A stretch of 64,000 nucleotides of DNA from Mycolicibacterium sp. 018/SC-01/001 (GTDB lineage Bacteria; Actinomycetota; Actinomycetes; Mycobacteriales; Mycobacteriaceae), in assembly GCF_007096635.1 (NCBI RefSeq), contig NZ_VKAA01000023.1, positions 1 to 64,000 of the forward strand. The letters are read 5' to 3'. A program made the position numbers and the translations under genes. The notes beneath the pieces are model-generated. The model saw only the letters and a list, made by a program, of their open reading frames with translations, made no database searches and was not told where the DNA came from. Positions 16,521-25,046 of the stretch are shown here, piece after piece; the first letter of the stretch is position 1, and each line of letters opens with the position of its first letter.

Positions 16521-16684
16521 CTGCATGAGTCTACGTCGTCGGGCAACCGACTTCTGGACGCCTGGGCGGCGATGGCCTGTAGGGAGGTCAACCCGTGTAG
16601 CACCGAGCCTATTTCGCGAGCCCGGGTCGCCGGGGGGCGGGTCGATGCCCGTCATCTGGCCACCGGAGGGCTTAGGCTGGTTTG

Positions 16685-17563
16685 GTGACCCACCCGGATT
16701 TCGGCGGTCCCAAGCGACCTGACCTGCCCGACCTGCGCGACACGATCGTCGTGGCGGCTTTCGAGGGCTGGAACGACGCGGGTGACGCGGCCAGCGATGC
16801 CGTCGAGCATCTGGACGCGATCTGGGAAGCGGACACGATCGTCGAGATCGACGACGAGTCCTACTACGACTACCAGGTCAACCGGCCGGTGATCAGGCAG
16901 GTCGACGGGGTGACCCGCGAGCTGGTGTGGCCCTCGATGCGCATCTCGCACTGCCGGCCCCCCGGCGCGGATCGCGACATCGTCCTGATGCACGGCGTGG
17001 AACCCAATATGCGGTGGCGCACGTTCTGCGCCGAACTGCTGGCGATCGCCGACAAGCTCAACGTGCAGACCGTAGTCATCCTCGGCGCTCTGCTGGCCGA
17101 CACTCCGCACACCCGCCCGGTGCCGGTGTCGGGCGCCGCCTATTCGTCCGATTCGGCGAAGACGTTCGGCCTGGAAGAGACCCGCTACGAGGGGCCGACC
17201 GGGATCGCCGGCGTGTTCCAGGACGCCTGCGTGCAGGCCGGCATCCCGGCGGTGACGTTCTGGGCGGCGGTGCCGCACTACGTGTCACAGCCGCCGAATC
17301 CCAAGGCGACCGTGGCGCTGCTGCGCCGCGTGGAGGACGTGCTCGACATCGAGGTGCCCCTGGCCGACCTGCCGGCGCAGGCCGAGGAGTGGGAGCAGGC
17401 GGTCAGCGAGATGACCGCCGAGGACGAGGAGATCGCCGAGTACGTCCAGTCGCTGGAGGAGCGCGGCGACGCCGAGGTCGACATGAACGAGGCGCTCGGC
17501 AAGATCGACGGTGACGCGCTGGCCGCCGAGTTCGAGCGCTACCTGCGCAGACGCGGTCGGTAA
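16685..17563 (+). CDS. PAC2 family protein
   Basis: Protein of 292 residues of the PAC2 (proteasome assembly chaperone 2-like) family, common in actinobacteria and archaea. Family traits are VVAAFEGWNDAGDAASDAVEHL at the start (in part GWNDAGDAAS), ISHCRPPGADRDIVLMHGVE, and VVILGALLADTPHTRPVPV, with an acidic helical C terminus (SEMTAEDEEIAEYVQ). Mycobacteria have proteasomes, so a chaperone role is sometimes proposed, but this is not shown for this family. It is the counterpart of Rv2125 and divergent from metH. The GTG at 16685 was preferred to a TTG immediately before it. Confidence 0.88.
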   Translation: MTHPDFGGPKRPDLPDLRDTIVVAAFEGWNDAGDAASDAVEHLDAIWEADTIVEIDDESYYDYQVNRPVIRQVDGVTRELVWPSMRISHCRPPGADRDIVLMHGVEPNMRWRTFCAELLAIADKLNVQTVVILGALLADTPHTRPVPVSGAAYSSDSAKTFGLEETRYEGPTGIAGVFQDACVQAGIPAVTFWAAVPHYVSQPPNPKATVALLRRVEDVLDIEVPLADLPAQAEEWEQAVSEMTAEDEEIAEYVQSLEERGDAEVDMNEALGKIDGDALAAEFERYLRRRGR

Positions 17564-17570
17564 CGCCCGA

Positions 17571-18566
17571 TCACCGTCGGAAGCGCGCCACGTACTCCGG
17601 CCAGTCCCAGGTGCTCAGGAAGTCGCGCCCGGCCTGTACACCGTCGTCGTAGAGCGCGGTCTTCTCCGATTCCGACAGGTCGAAGTCGAGGACGCCGACG
17701 TCGCTGGTGTCGATCCGGATGGTCCGCGCGCTGACCCACGGCTGGTTGAGGTAGGCCTGGTCGCGTCCGACGAGGATCGTGGTGACCACCTGTTCAAGCA
17801 AGGTCGGGCCGCCGAACAGGTGCAGCGGCCGCAACGCTGGGATGACCTGCTCGTTGTCGGCGGGAAGGGTGGGCAGCAGCGTCACCCCGAACGTCGGCCG
17901 GCGCGGCGCTCCGCCGTCGGTGCGGTCGAGCGAATCGATCGGGAAGTTCGACAGCAGCCCGCCGTCGACCAACGTGGAGGTCCGGCCGTCGGCGCTGGTC
18001 AGCGTCTCGGGCCGGTAGAAGAACGGGATGGCCGTCGAGGCCCGCACCGCGTCGGCGACCGACTGCTCGTCGGGGTCGAGGCCGTAGACGCGCTCGTAGT
18101 CCCACGGCAGGCGCACCAGCTGGCCCAGGGTGACGTCGGCGACGGTGACCACCAGCCGGTAACGCTGCTCGGGCGGCAGCTCTGCATCGTCGATCGCCAG
18201 ATCGGCGAAGGTCCGCACGCCGAAGCCGGCCAGCTTCCTGCTCACCCACCGGCGCACCTCCTCGCCCCGGTAGATCCCGTCGCCGCTGACCACGCCCCGC
18301 AACGGTCCGAGGAGCGGGATGCGTTCGATGGGTCCGGGATCGAGAAATCTCTTGTAGTCGATGCTCATCGCGAGCTCGCGCAGCTTGGCCGGGGTCAGAT
18401 CGCCGTGCTGGGCGGCCGCGGCCAGGACCGCGCCCACCAGGGCGCCGGCCGAGGTGCCCGACACCCGATGCGGGGTGTAGTCGTCGCCGACGAGTGCCGC
18501 CACCGCGCCGGCCAGCGCGATGCCCTTGACGCCGCCGCCCGAGAGGACCAGGTCGGCCTGTGTCAC
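17571..18566 (-). CDS. Patatin-like phospholipase
   Basis: Predicted serine lipase of 331 residues with the patatin layout: oxyanion loop SGGGVKGIALAG (residues 9-20), nucleophile elbow GTSAG (Ser near residue 41), and the catalytic aspartate in LVDGGLLSNFPID near residue 208. This Ser-Asp dyad hydrolyses acyl esters of phospholipids or other lipids. No signal peptide or clear membrane segment is seen. The GTG start at 18566 overlaps the TGA of the SDR gene (GTGA), indicating co-translation with the dehydrogenase. Long in-frame sequence upstream of 18566 lies within the SDR gene and has no patatin character. Confidence 0.88.
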   Translation of the reverse strand: MTQADLVLSGGGVKGIALAGAVAALVGDDYTPHRVSGTSAGALVGAVLAAAAQHGDLTPAKLRELAMSIDYKRFLDPGPIERIPLLGPLRGVVSGDGIYRGEEVRRWVSRKLAGFGVRTFADLAIDDAELPPEQRYRLVVTVADVTLGQLVRLPWDYERVYGLDPDEQSVADAVRASTAIPFFYRPETLTSADGRTSTLVDGGLLSNFPIDSLDRTDGGAPRRPTFGVTLLPTLPADNEQVIPALRPLHLFGGPTLLEQVVTTILVGRDQAYLNQPWVSARTIRIDTSDVGVLDFDLSESEKTALYDDGVQAGRDFLSTWDWPEYVARFRR

Positions 18567-19471
18567 CGAGGCTCCTCGGAGAGCTCCTCGGCCGCCCGTT
18601 GGGACAGGGCCCCGGTCCGGGTCCCCAGTGACCGCCCGAGCGCGGCGACCTGGGCGTCCATCCGCGGCAGGAGGTCGGGCACGAACCGTAGCAACGGCGC
18701 TTCGCCCAGCGGTGTCGACAGCAACGGCTTGAGCAGGCGCAGCGCGCCCACCCAGCGCGGACAGTTGATCTGCCGTTTGCGGCCCTCGATGCCCACGGCG
18801 AACGCCCGTCCGCACGCCTCGACCGATGTGGTGGTGCTCAGCGGGTACGGCAGCTTGCTCACCATCTCCCCGAACGTGGACAGGTCGGCTTTGCTGTCCT
18901 GCACCATCGGCGTGTCGATCCACGACATGTGCGCGGAACCGACCGCGACGCCGCGGTGTGCGACCTCCAGGCGCAGGGCGTTGGCGAACTGCTCGACGGC
19001 CGCCTTGGACGCGTTGTAGGCCGCGAGCCCCGGCGCCGCGGCGTACGCGGCCAGGGACGACACGATCAGGACGTAGCCGCGGCGGTCCAGCACCGCGGGC
19101 AACGTGGCGCGAACGGTGTGGAACACGCCGGTGACGTTGACGTCCATCAGTGTGCGGAAGGCCGCCGGGTCCACCTGCAGCACCGACCCGTAGGAGGCGA
19201 TACCGGCGTTGGCGACGACGATGTCGATCCCGCCGAATCGCTCGACGGCGCGCGCCGCGGCGTCCTCCATCGCCGACAGATCGCGGACGTCGACGAGCTC
19301 GGTCCTCACCCGGGCACCGCCCAGCTCCTCGGCCAGGGCCGCGAGCGGTTCCTCGTCGAGGTCGGTCACAACGAGGTTGGCGCCGCGGGCGTGGAGCTGG
19401 CGGGCCACCTCGGCGCCCACGCCCCGTGCGCCTCCGGTGATGAACGCGGTCTTGCCTGCCACCGATGCCAT
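18563..19471 (-). CDS. Short-chain dehydrogenase/reductase
   Basis: NAD(P)-dependent oxidoreductase of 302 residues. The cofactor motif TGGARGVGAEVARQL (residues 13-27), the NAG in VVANAGIASYG, the catalytic Ser in LIVSSLAAY and the YNASK catalytic pair near residue 157 are all in place. VTDLDEE after the second strand has an Asp, hinting at NAD over NADP. After the fold, a C-terminal region of about 70 residues (LLKPLLSTPLGEAPLL) is amphipathic and could attach to membrane. Counterpart of Rv2129c by order. Translationally coupled to the patatin gene, so a lipid-modifying pair is plausible. Substrate unknown. Confidence 0.88.
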   Translation of the reverse strand: MASVAGKTAFITGGARGVGAEVARQLHARGANLVVTDLDEEPLAALAEELGGARVRTELVDVRDLSAMEDAAARAVERFGGIDIVVANAGIASYGSVLQVDPAAFRTLMDVNVTGVFHTVRATLPAVLDRRGYVLIVSSLAAYAAAPGLAAYNASKAAVEQFANALRLEVAHRGVAVGSAHMSWIDTPMVQDSKADLSTFGEMVSKLPYPLSTTTSVEACGRAFAVGIEGRKRQINCPRWVGALRLLKPLLSTPLGEAPLLRFVPDLLPRMDAQVAALGRSLGTRTGALSQRAAEELSEEPR

Positions 19472-19494
19472 AGCGGCAACCTACTGCACGGGGC

Positions 19495-20733
19495 TCAGAG
19501 TTCGATGCCCAGCAGGGCGTCCACCGCGGTCGCGACCGTCTGACCGGCCGTGCTGTCGTGCCCACCGTAGGACAGCGCGTCGGTGGCCCAACCATCCAGG
19601 GCGGCAAGAGCTTTGGGGCTGTCCAGATCGTCGGCGAGGTACTGCCGCACCCGGGCGACCACATCGGCGGCATCCGGCGCGCCGGGCAGCGCGGTCGCGC
19701 TGCGCCACCGGTGCAGCCGCTGGTGTGCCTCCTCCAGCACGGCGGGACTCCAATACCGGTCTTCCCGGTAGTGGCCGGCGAACAGGCCGAGGCGGATCGC
19801 GGCGGGCTCGACTCCGTCGCGCCGGAGCTGGGAGACGAGCACCAGGTTGCCGCGACTCTTGCTCATCTTGTGGCCGTCCCAGCCGATCATGCCGGCGTGC
19901 ACGTAGTGGCGTGCGAAACGCCGTTCGCCGGTGACACATTCGGCGTGGGCGGCGGAGAATTCGTGATGGGGGAAGATCAAATCGCTTCCGCCGCCCTGGA
20001 TGTCGAGCCCGGTGCCGATGCGGCTCAGCGCGATCGCCGCGCATTCGACGTGCCAGCCGGGCCGCCCCGGTCCGAACGGCGCCGGCCAGCTGGGCTCCCC
20101 GGGGCGCTGCGCGCGCCACAGCAGCGCGTCGAGCGGATCGGCCTTGCCCGGCCGGTCCGGATCACCACCGCGCTCGCCGAACAGCGTCAGCATCGTGTCG
20201 CGGTCATAGCCCGACTCGTAGCCGAACGTGGCGGTGGCGTCGGCCCGGAAGTACACGTCGGGGTACTGCACGTCGTCGACCACGTAGGCCGCGCCCGAGG
20301 CCAACAGTTTCTCGGTGATCTCGACCACCTCGGCGATCGCGTCGGTCGCGGCCACGTAGTCGCGCGGCGGCACGACCCGCAGGGCCGCCATGTCCTCGCG
20401 GAACAGGTCGATCTCCCGGTCGGCGAGCTCACGCCAGTCGATGCCGTCCCGTTCGGCGCGCTCGAACAGCGGGTCGTCGACGTCGGTGATGTTCTGCACG
20501 TAGTGCACGTCGTGGCCGCCGTCCAGCCAGATGCGCTGCACGAGATCGAAAGTCAGATAGGTGGCCGCGTGGCCGAGGTGCGTCGCGTCGTACGGCGTGA
20601 TCCCGCAGACGTACATGGTCGCGGTGGCCCCGGCGGCGACGGGCCGCACCTGACGGTCGGCGCTGTCGTAGAGCCGCAACTGCGGACCCCGACCTGCGAG
20701 CACCGGAACACTCGGCGCCGACCACGATTGCAT
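19495..20733 (-). CDS. mshC: Cysteinyl-glucosaminyl-inositol ligase MshC
   Basis: ATP-dependent ligase that joins cysteine to GlcN-Ins in mycothiol synthesis. It is a shortened relative of cysteinyl-tRNA synthetase without the anticodon-binding part: 412 residues. The class I synthetase signature is THLGHAATY (residues 51-59), the zinc site includes Cys in MYVCGITPYD, the second is in GRPGWHVECAA, and the KMSKS loop is intact in GHKMSKSRGNL. The start at 20733 (MQSWSAPSVPVLAGRGPQL) agrees with Rv2130c in length. Mycothiol is the main low-molecular-weight thiol of actinobacteria, so the gene supports the taxonomic call. It lies downstream of cysQ on the same strand, with 69 bp between. Confidence 0.96.
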   Translation of the reverse strand: MQSWSAPSVPVLAGRGPQLRLYDSADRQVRPVAAGATATMYVCGITPYDATHLGHAATYLTFDLVQRIWLDGGHDVHYVQNITDVDDPLFERAERDGIDWRELADREIDLFREDMAALRVVPPRDYVAATDAIAEVVEITEKLLASGAAYVVDDVQYPDVYFRADATATFGYESGYDRDTMLTLFGERGGDPDRPGKADPLDALLWRAQRPGEPSWPAPFGPGRPGWHVECAAIALSRIGTGLDIQGGGSDLIFPHHEFSAAHAECVTGERRFARHYVHAGMIGWDGHKMSKSRGNLVLVSQLRRDGVEPAAIRLGLFAGHYREDRYWSPAVLEEAHQRLHRWRSATALPGAPDAADVVARVRQYLADDLDSPKALAALDGWATDALSYGGHDSTAGQTVATAVDALLGIEL

Positions 20734-20802
20734 GGCATCGACTCTAGACATCAGGGTGTGCGACAACACCGCCGGCCGATTCATTCCCAGCGGGTGACGC
20801 GG

Positions 20803-21588
20803 TCACCGCCGGCGCGCGGAGTGGATGACGTCGAGAAGCGGTCCGGCCACCTCCGGCCGGCACATCAGCAGATCGGGCAGGTACGGGTCGCGCCGGTTGT
20901 AGATCAGCGGGGAACCGTCGAGCCGGGTCGCGTGCAGGCCCGCGGCCCACAGCACACCGGCGGGTGCGGCCGAGTCCCACTCCCACTGTCCGCCCGCGTG
21001 GATGTAGGCGTCGACGTCACCGCGCACCACCGCCATCGCCTTGGCGCCCGCGGAGCCGATCCGGAACAGCTGGATGTCGAGTTCGTCGCGCATCCGCCAC
21101 AGCACGGCAGGCGGCCGGCTGGAGCTGGCGGTGATGCGGATGGGGCCGTCGGCGCGGGGCGGGGGTGCGGTGACGGTGTCGGTGCGGTACACCTCGCCGC
21201 GTGCGGGGAGCGCGACCGCGGCGTCGGTGATCTCTCCCCCGGCGCCGTCGGTGCGCTGCCACAGTGCGATGTGCACGGCCCAGTCGGCCCGGCCGGGCAT
21301 CGAATACTCGTGGGTGCCGTCGACGGGGTCGACGATCCAGACACGGTCGGCGTGGACGCGGGAGACGTCGTCGACGGCCTCCTCGGAGAGCACGGCGTCG
21401 CGGGGCCGGGCGCGGTGCAGGCGGTCCAGGATCAGCGTGTTGGCGCGCATGTCCCCGGCGTCGCCCAGCTCGTAGGGGTCGTAGAAGCCGAACTGGCTGC
21501 GCATCGAGAGCAGCAACTCGCCGGCCTCGGCGGCCACGGTCGCGGCCAGCGCGGCGTCGGTCGATTCCACCGGATCAGCGGACCGCAT
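20803..21588 (-). CDS. cysQ: 3'-phosphoadenosine 5'-phosphate phosphatase CysQ
   Basis: Mg-dependent, Li-sensitive phosphatase of the inositol monophosphatase family that removes the 3'-phosphate of PAP and PAPS, clearing the by-product of sulfate assimilation and sulfotransferases. Metal motifs are LSEEAVDD (Glu), VDPVDGTHEYSM (DPxDGT) and the late WEWDSAAPAGVLWAAG. Length of 261 residues fits Rv2131c. The ATG at 21588 overlaps the TGA of the upstream SCO1664-type gene (TGATG), which makes it the likely start; a GTG at 21603 would add five residues. Its position beside mshC links sulfur handling and mycothiol. Confidence 0.93.
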   Translation of the reverse strand: MRSADPVESTDAALAATVAAEAGELLLSMRSQFGFYDPYELGDAGDMRANTLILDRLHRARPRDAVLSEEAVDDVSRVHADRVWIVDPVDGTHEYSMPGRADWAVHIALWQRTDGAGGEITDAAVALPARGEVYRTDTVTAPPPRADGPIRITASSSRPPAVLWRMRDELDIQLFRIGSAGAKAMAVVRGDVDAYIHAGGQWEWDSAAPAGVLWAAGLHATRLDGSPLIYNRRDPYLPDLLMCRPEVAGPLLDVIHSARRR

Positions 21589-22421
21589 CAGAACGCCGGC
21601 CACGGGATCGGCCGCCGCCGATCAGGCGTGGGCATCACCGGATTACGCAGCAGCGCAACGACTCTGGCACGCAATGCGGCGACTTCCCGCGGGGTGACGT
21701 GGCAGCACAGCTCTGCGCCGAGGTCGCCCCGCAAGGCCTCGCGCAGCGCCTCGATGTCCGCCAGGGTCTGGTCGTCGACGGGTTTGCCGGCCCACCCCCA
21801 CAGCACGGTGCGCAGCTTGTCCTCGACGTGCATCGTGACGCCGTGGTCCACTCCGTAGACACGACCGTCGACCCCGCTGAGGACATGGCCGCCCTTGCGG
21901 TCGGCGTTGTTGATCAGCACGTCGAACACCGCGAGGCGCCGCAGCCGATCGTCGTCGGCGTGCACGAGCGTGACCTCGTCACCGGCGTAGTCGTAGGCCT
22001 GCAGGATCGGCAGGAAACCCGGCGGAACGCTACCCGCGGGCACGAGATCGATCAGGTCGGGTCTGCTCTGCTCGGCGGCCTCGTCGGCGCCGTCGTCACC
22101 GTCGTCACCGTCTCCGTCACCGGGTTGATCCACCCAGCGCTGCACCATGCCGGGCCCCGCCGGCCCGTCACGAAGAATGGTGTGCGGCACCAGGTTCCAG
22201 CCCAGCGCCGCCGATACCAGGTACGCCGACACCTCCCGGCCGGCCAGGGTCCCGTCGGGAAAATCCCACAGCGGCGCCTCGCCGCGGACCGGCTTGTAGA
22301 CGCAGTGCACGACCTGATCCGCCAGCGACGACTCGCAGAGGAACGTCGCGTTGCTCGCAGAGCGGATACGTCCCAGGACACTCAGGTCGCCGCGCTCGAG
22401 AACCTCAGACGTCGTCGTCAT
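21588..22421 (-). CDS. SCO1664-family protein (kinase-like fold)
   Basis: Protein of 277 residues of the conserved actinobacterial SCO1664 family, distantly related to HipA and PI3/4-kinase-like enzymes. Seen motifs: VHCVYKPVRGEAPLWDFP (a lysine in a YKP strand, expected to contact ATP), FDVLINNADRKGGHVL (catalytic-loop-like ADRKGGH) and RVYGVDHGVTMHVEDKL (metal-binding-like D). The region at residues 100-120 is an Asp/Gly-rich low-complexity insertion (GDGDGDDGDDGADE). No substrate is known. It overlaps both neighbours: its start sits inside the end of the DUF3090 gene, and its stop overlaps cysQ, so the three are probably one transcript. Counterpart of Rv2133c. Confidence 0.85.
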   Translation of the reverse strand: MTTTSEVLERGDLSVLGRIRSASNATFLCESSLADQVVHCVYKPVRGEAPLWDFPDGTLAGREVSAYLVSAALGWNLVPHTILRDGPAGPGMVQRWVDQPGDGDGDDGDDGADEAAEQSRPDLIDLVPAGSVPPGFLPILQAYDYAGDEVTLVHADDDRLRRLAVFDVLINNADRKGGHVLSGVDGRVYGVDHGVTMHVEDKLRTVLWGWAGKPVDDQTLADIEALREALRGDLGAELCCHVTPREVAALRARVVALLRNPVMPTPDRRRPIPWPAF

Positions 22422-22992
22422 CGTCGGACCCGGCCAGCGCGCCGCGCCGGTAACCGTTGGTGCGGACGCAGATGTGACCTTCGGGGTCCAGGGGTTCGTC
22501 GCACAGGGGGCACGGCGGTCGGCCCGCCGAGATCACGCGGTTCGACCGGGTCGCGAACTGTCGCGCGGATTCGGGGGTCAGGAACACGCGCACCGCGTCG
22601 GGTCCGTCCTCGGCGTCGTCAAGGACGACGGATGCGTCGAACTCCGTTTCCGAGACCGCGAGCAGCTCGACCACGACCGTCTGCGCCTCCGAGTCCCAGC
22701 CCAGTCCCATCGTCCCGACCCGGAACTCCGCGTCGACGGGCGTCACCAGCGGGCTCAGGTCGTCGACCTCGCCGGTGTCCGGCGGGATCGGCGTCCCGAA
22801 GCGGCGGTTGATCTCCAGCAGCAGCGCCGAGATCCGTTCGGCCAGCACGGCCACCTGCTGCTTTTCCAAGATCACCGAGATGACGCGGGTGTCGTGCACC
22901 GCCTGCAGATAGAACGTCCGGTTCCCGGGTTCCCCGACGGTCCCGGCCACGAAGCGGTCGGGTGTGCGGAAGACATGGATTTCACGGGACAT
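22405..22992 (-). CDS. DUF3090 family protein
   Basis: Protein of 195 residues of a conserved actinobacterial family (DUF3090), counterpart of Rv2134c. It begins MSREIHVFRTPDRFVAG; the body is beta-rich, and the C terminus has a likely zinc ribbon CPLCDEPLDPEGHIC, then an Asp-rich tail (GSDDDDDV). Function is unknown. It is a constant neighbour of the SCO1664-type kinase-like protein and the histidine-phosphatase-type protein, so the three may act together. The ATG at 22992 was preferred to in-frame codons 12 bp upstream. It overlaps the downstream gene by 17 bp. Confidence 0.88.
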   Translation of the reverse strand: MSREIHVFRTPDRFVAGTVGEPGNRTFYLQAVHDTRVISVILEKQQVAVLAERISALLLEINRRFGTPIPPDTGEVDDLSPLVTPVDAEFRVGTMGLGWDSEAQTVVVELLAVSETEFDASVVLDDAEDGPDAVRVFLTPESARQFATRSNRVISAGRPPCPLCDEPLDPEGHICVRTNGYRRGALAGSDDDDDV

Positions 22993-23019
22993 GACACAGT
23001 CCAAAATACCGTGCGCAGC

Positions 23020-23730
23020 TCATCCCGCTGAACCGCCGACCACGGCGTCACCGGCGGGCACGTCAGCATCGTTCGCGTCGGTTTTCTCGGGGGCAGGCGG
23101 AGCCGTCAGTGTGGAGTTCAGCGAGGAGCCGGTGTGGTTGACGTGAATCACGAACGGACGCATCGGCGTGTAGCGGATGACGCTGACCGACGCCGGGTCG
23201 GCGTTGATGCGCTGGAAGCTGTCCAGGTGGGTGCCAAGCGCGTCGGCCAGCACGGACTTGATCACGTCACCGTGCGTGCAGGCGACCCACAGCACGTCGG
23301 CGTTGTGTTCTGCTGCCAGCCGGCGATCGTGTTCTCGGACCGCGGCCACCGCGCGCGCCTGTACCGCCGCCAGACCCTCCCCGTCGGGGAACACGGCCGC
23401 ACTGGGCTGCTGCTGCACGACGGCCCACAGCGGTTCCTTCACCAGATCGCCGATCTTGCGGCCGGTCCACGAGCCGTAGTCGACCTCCGCGATGCGCTCG
23501 TCGACGACGGGTTCGATGCCCAGGGCTGCGGCCAATGGCTCGACGGTGCGCCCGCACCGCAGCAGCGGCGAGCGCACGATCGCGCGGATCGGCAGTCCGT
23601 CGAGACGCTCGACCAGAGCCTGGGCCTGCTCGCGGCCGCGGTCGTCGAGGTCGACGCCCTCGGACCGGCCGGCGAGGGTGTGCGCGGTGTTGGACGTGGA
23701 CCGCCCGTGCCGCAGCAACAGCACGGTCAC
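23020..23730 (-). CDS. Histidine phosphatase (phosphoglycerate mutase-like)
   Basis: Phosphatase of 236 residues, counterpart of Rv2135c. The phosphohistidine motif LLLRHGRSTSN is at residues 4-14, the second arginine in VRSPLLRCGRT, Glu in IAEVDYGSWTG, and the second catalytic His in ACTHGDVIKSVL near residue 157. After residue 200 a linker of low complexity follows (SLNSTLTAPPAPEKTDANDAD). Acid phosphatase activity is expected for the family; the physiological substrate is not clear. GTG at 23730 overlaps the uppP stop codon (GTGA), linking it to undecaprenyl-pyrophosphate recycling. Confidence 0.9.
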   Translation of the reverse strand: MTVLLLRHGRSTSNTAHTLAGRSEGVDLDDRGREQAQALVERLDGLPIRAIVRSPLLRCGRTVEPLAAALGIEPVVDERIAEVDYGSWTGRKIGDLVKEPLWAVVQQQPSAAVFPDGEGLAAVQARAVAAVREHDRRLAAEHNADVLWVACTHGDVIKSVLADALGTHLDSFQRINADPASVSVIRYTPMRPFVIHVNHTGSSLNSTLTAPPAPEKTDANDADVPAGDAVVGGSAG

Positions 23731-24557
23731 TGCGCCGCCACCACCCCGGTGCCGAGCAGGATCAACACGATGGTTCCGAGCACCACGCGGTAGCCGACGA
23801 ACCAGTACATGCTGTGGCGCACGAGAAAGCGCAGGAACCACGCGACCGCCGCGAATCCGACGGCGAACGCGATCACGACGGAGACCAGGAGCTGCGGCCC
23901 TGTGGCGCTCATGCCCTCGCTCACCGGGGCGAACGCGTCGGGCAGCGAGAACAGGCCCGAGGCGAACACCGCAGGGATGGCGAGCAGGAAACCGAAGCGC
24001 GCCGCGAGCTCGCGGCTCATCCCGAGGAACAGTCCGGCGCTGATCGTCGCGCCCGACCGGGACACCCCCGGCACCAGCGCCAGACACTGAGCGAAGCCCA
24101 CGATGACGCTGTCGCGCCAGGTGAGCTGTTCGACGCGGCGGGTCTGGCGACCGTAGTACTCGGCAGCGGCGATGACGAGCGAGAACACGATCAATGCGGA
24201 GGCGACCAGCCACAGGTTGCGTGCGCCGGTGCGGATCTGGTCTTTGAAGAGCAGGCCGATGATGCCGATCGGCAAGGTGCCGATGATCACCCACCAACCG
24301 AGCCAGTAGTCGGCGCTGCGGTGCGCGGCGACGAACAGACCGTTGAACCAGGCCTTCAGGATGCGCCCGATGTCTCTCGCGAAATAGAGCAGTACGGCCA
24401 ACTCGGTGCCGAGCTGGCTCACCGCGGTGAACGAGGCGCCCGCGTCGTCGTCGAAGAAGATGCGCGACGCGATGGCCAGGTGCCCCGATGACGACACCGG
24501 CAGGAATTCGGTGAGGCCCTGCAGGACCGACAGGACAACGACCTGAAGCCACGACAT
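23727..24557 (-). CDS. uppP: Undecaprenyl-diphosphatase UppP (BacA)
   Basis: Integral membrane phosphatase that regenerates the lipid carrier phosphate for peptidoglycan and other wall polymers, and confers bacitracin tolerance. The 276-residue protein has about eight membrane segments and both active-site regions: QGLTEFLPVSSSGHL (residues 10-24) and LVPGVSRSGATISAGL (about 155-170). The start at 24557 (MSWLQVVVLS) equals Rv2136c in length; a GTG at 24575 would add six residues with no family similarity. Its stop overlaps the next gene. The enzyme works outside the membrane face in most models. Confidence 0.95.
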   Translation of the reverse strand: MSWLQVVVLSVLQGLTEFLPVSSSGHLAIASRIFFDDDAGASFTAVSQLGTELAVLLYFARDIGRILKAWFNGLFVAAHRSADYWLGWWVIIGTLPIGIIGLLFKDQIRTGARNLWLVASALIVFSLVIAAAEYYGRQTRRVEQLTWRDSVIVGFAQCLALVPGVSRSGATISAGLFLGMSRELAARFGFLLAIPAVFASGLFSLPDAFAPVSEGMSATGPQLLVSVVIAFAVGFAAVAWFLRFLVRHSMYWFVGYRVVLGTIVLILLGTGVVAAQ

Positions 24558-24602
24558 GGCGGGCACGTCAGTCACGACGAAGACCGTACCGTGACGAGGT
24601 GA

Positions 24603-24926
24603 TCAGCGTCCGTTCCGCGCCACCGGACGCGCCCCGGCGACGGCGTCACGCACGGCCGCGGCCATGCTGCGCTCGTCGGTGAGATCGATGTCGGTGAGCT
24701 TGCGCGTCGCGACCGCGACGATGTCCTCGTTCGACGGGACCGGACCGCTCAGCCTGGGCCGGTACACCTCCACGACGAGCCAGTGGCGCTCGAGGTGGAA
24801 CGAGAACGTGCGACCATCTCCGACCTGCCCATACCCGCTGGCATGCACACCGGTGATGATGTCCTCGAGGACGAAGCCGTCAAGGCGCGCATCGCGATCC
24901 ATGGCCAGCGTCATGGTATGTACCAT
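24603..24926 (-). CDS. Conserved hypothetical protein (Rv2137c-like)
   Basis: Protein of 107 residues with no domain I can name; it occupies the Rv2137c position. It has an LDGFVLEDIITGVHASGYGQ segment, then strands (FSFHLERHWLVVEVYRPRL), a helix and a basic tail (GARPVARNGR). Mixed alpha/beta and probably cytosolic. Two ATGs are in frame: 24926 and 24914. The first lies in an inverted repeat ATGGTA-TG-TACCAT (24913-24926) that spans both, so the start is not certain and translation could be leaderless or regulated. Confidence 0.65.
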   Translation of the reverse strand: MVHTMTLAMDRDARLDGFVLEDIITGVHASGYGQVGDGRTFSFHLERHWLVVEVYRPRLSGPVPSNEDIVAVATRKLTDIDLTDERSMAAAVRDAVAGARPVARNGR

Positions 24927-25046
24927 ACGCCCGCGGCGCTGCTCGCACCGCCTGGATAGGGCTGAAAGTCCTCACCGGACGCAAATTTCCGGGCGCCTAC
25001 ACTGGCTGTTCGATCAAGATCTGGACGCACGACCGAGAGCTACCCA

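Noticed and set aside
16427..16680. Cobalamin or SAM-IV riboswitch before metH
   Set aside because: Expected for methionine genes, but no B12-box set and no SAM-IV core are present; the SAH aptamer pairing explains the region.
19558..21858. Open frame of 766 codons opposite mshC and cysQ
   Set aside because: Spans two well-supported genes and the gap between them; composition is typical of antisense frames in high-GC DNA.
22070..22120. Repeated GTCGTC/CCGTC units near 22.1 kb
   Set aside because: They encode the Asp/Gly-rich insertion of the SCO1664-type protein in frame.
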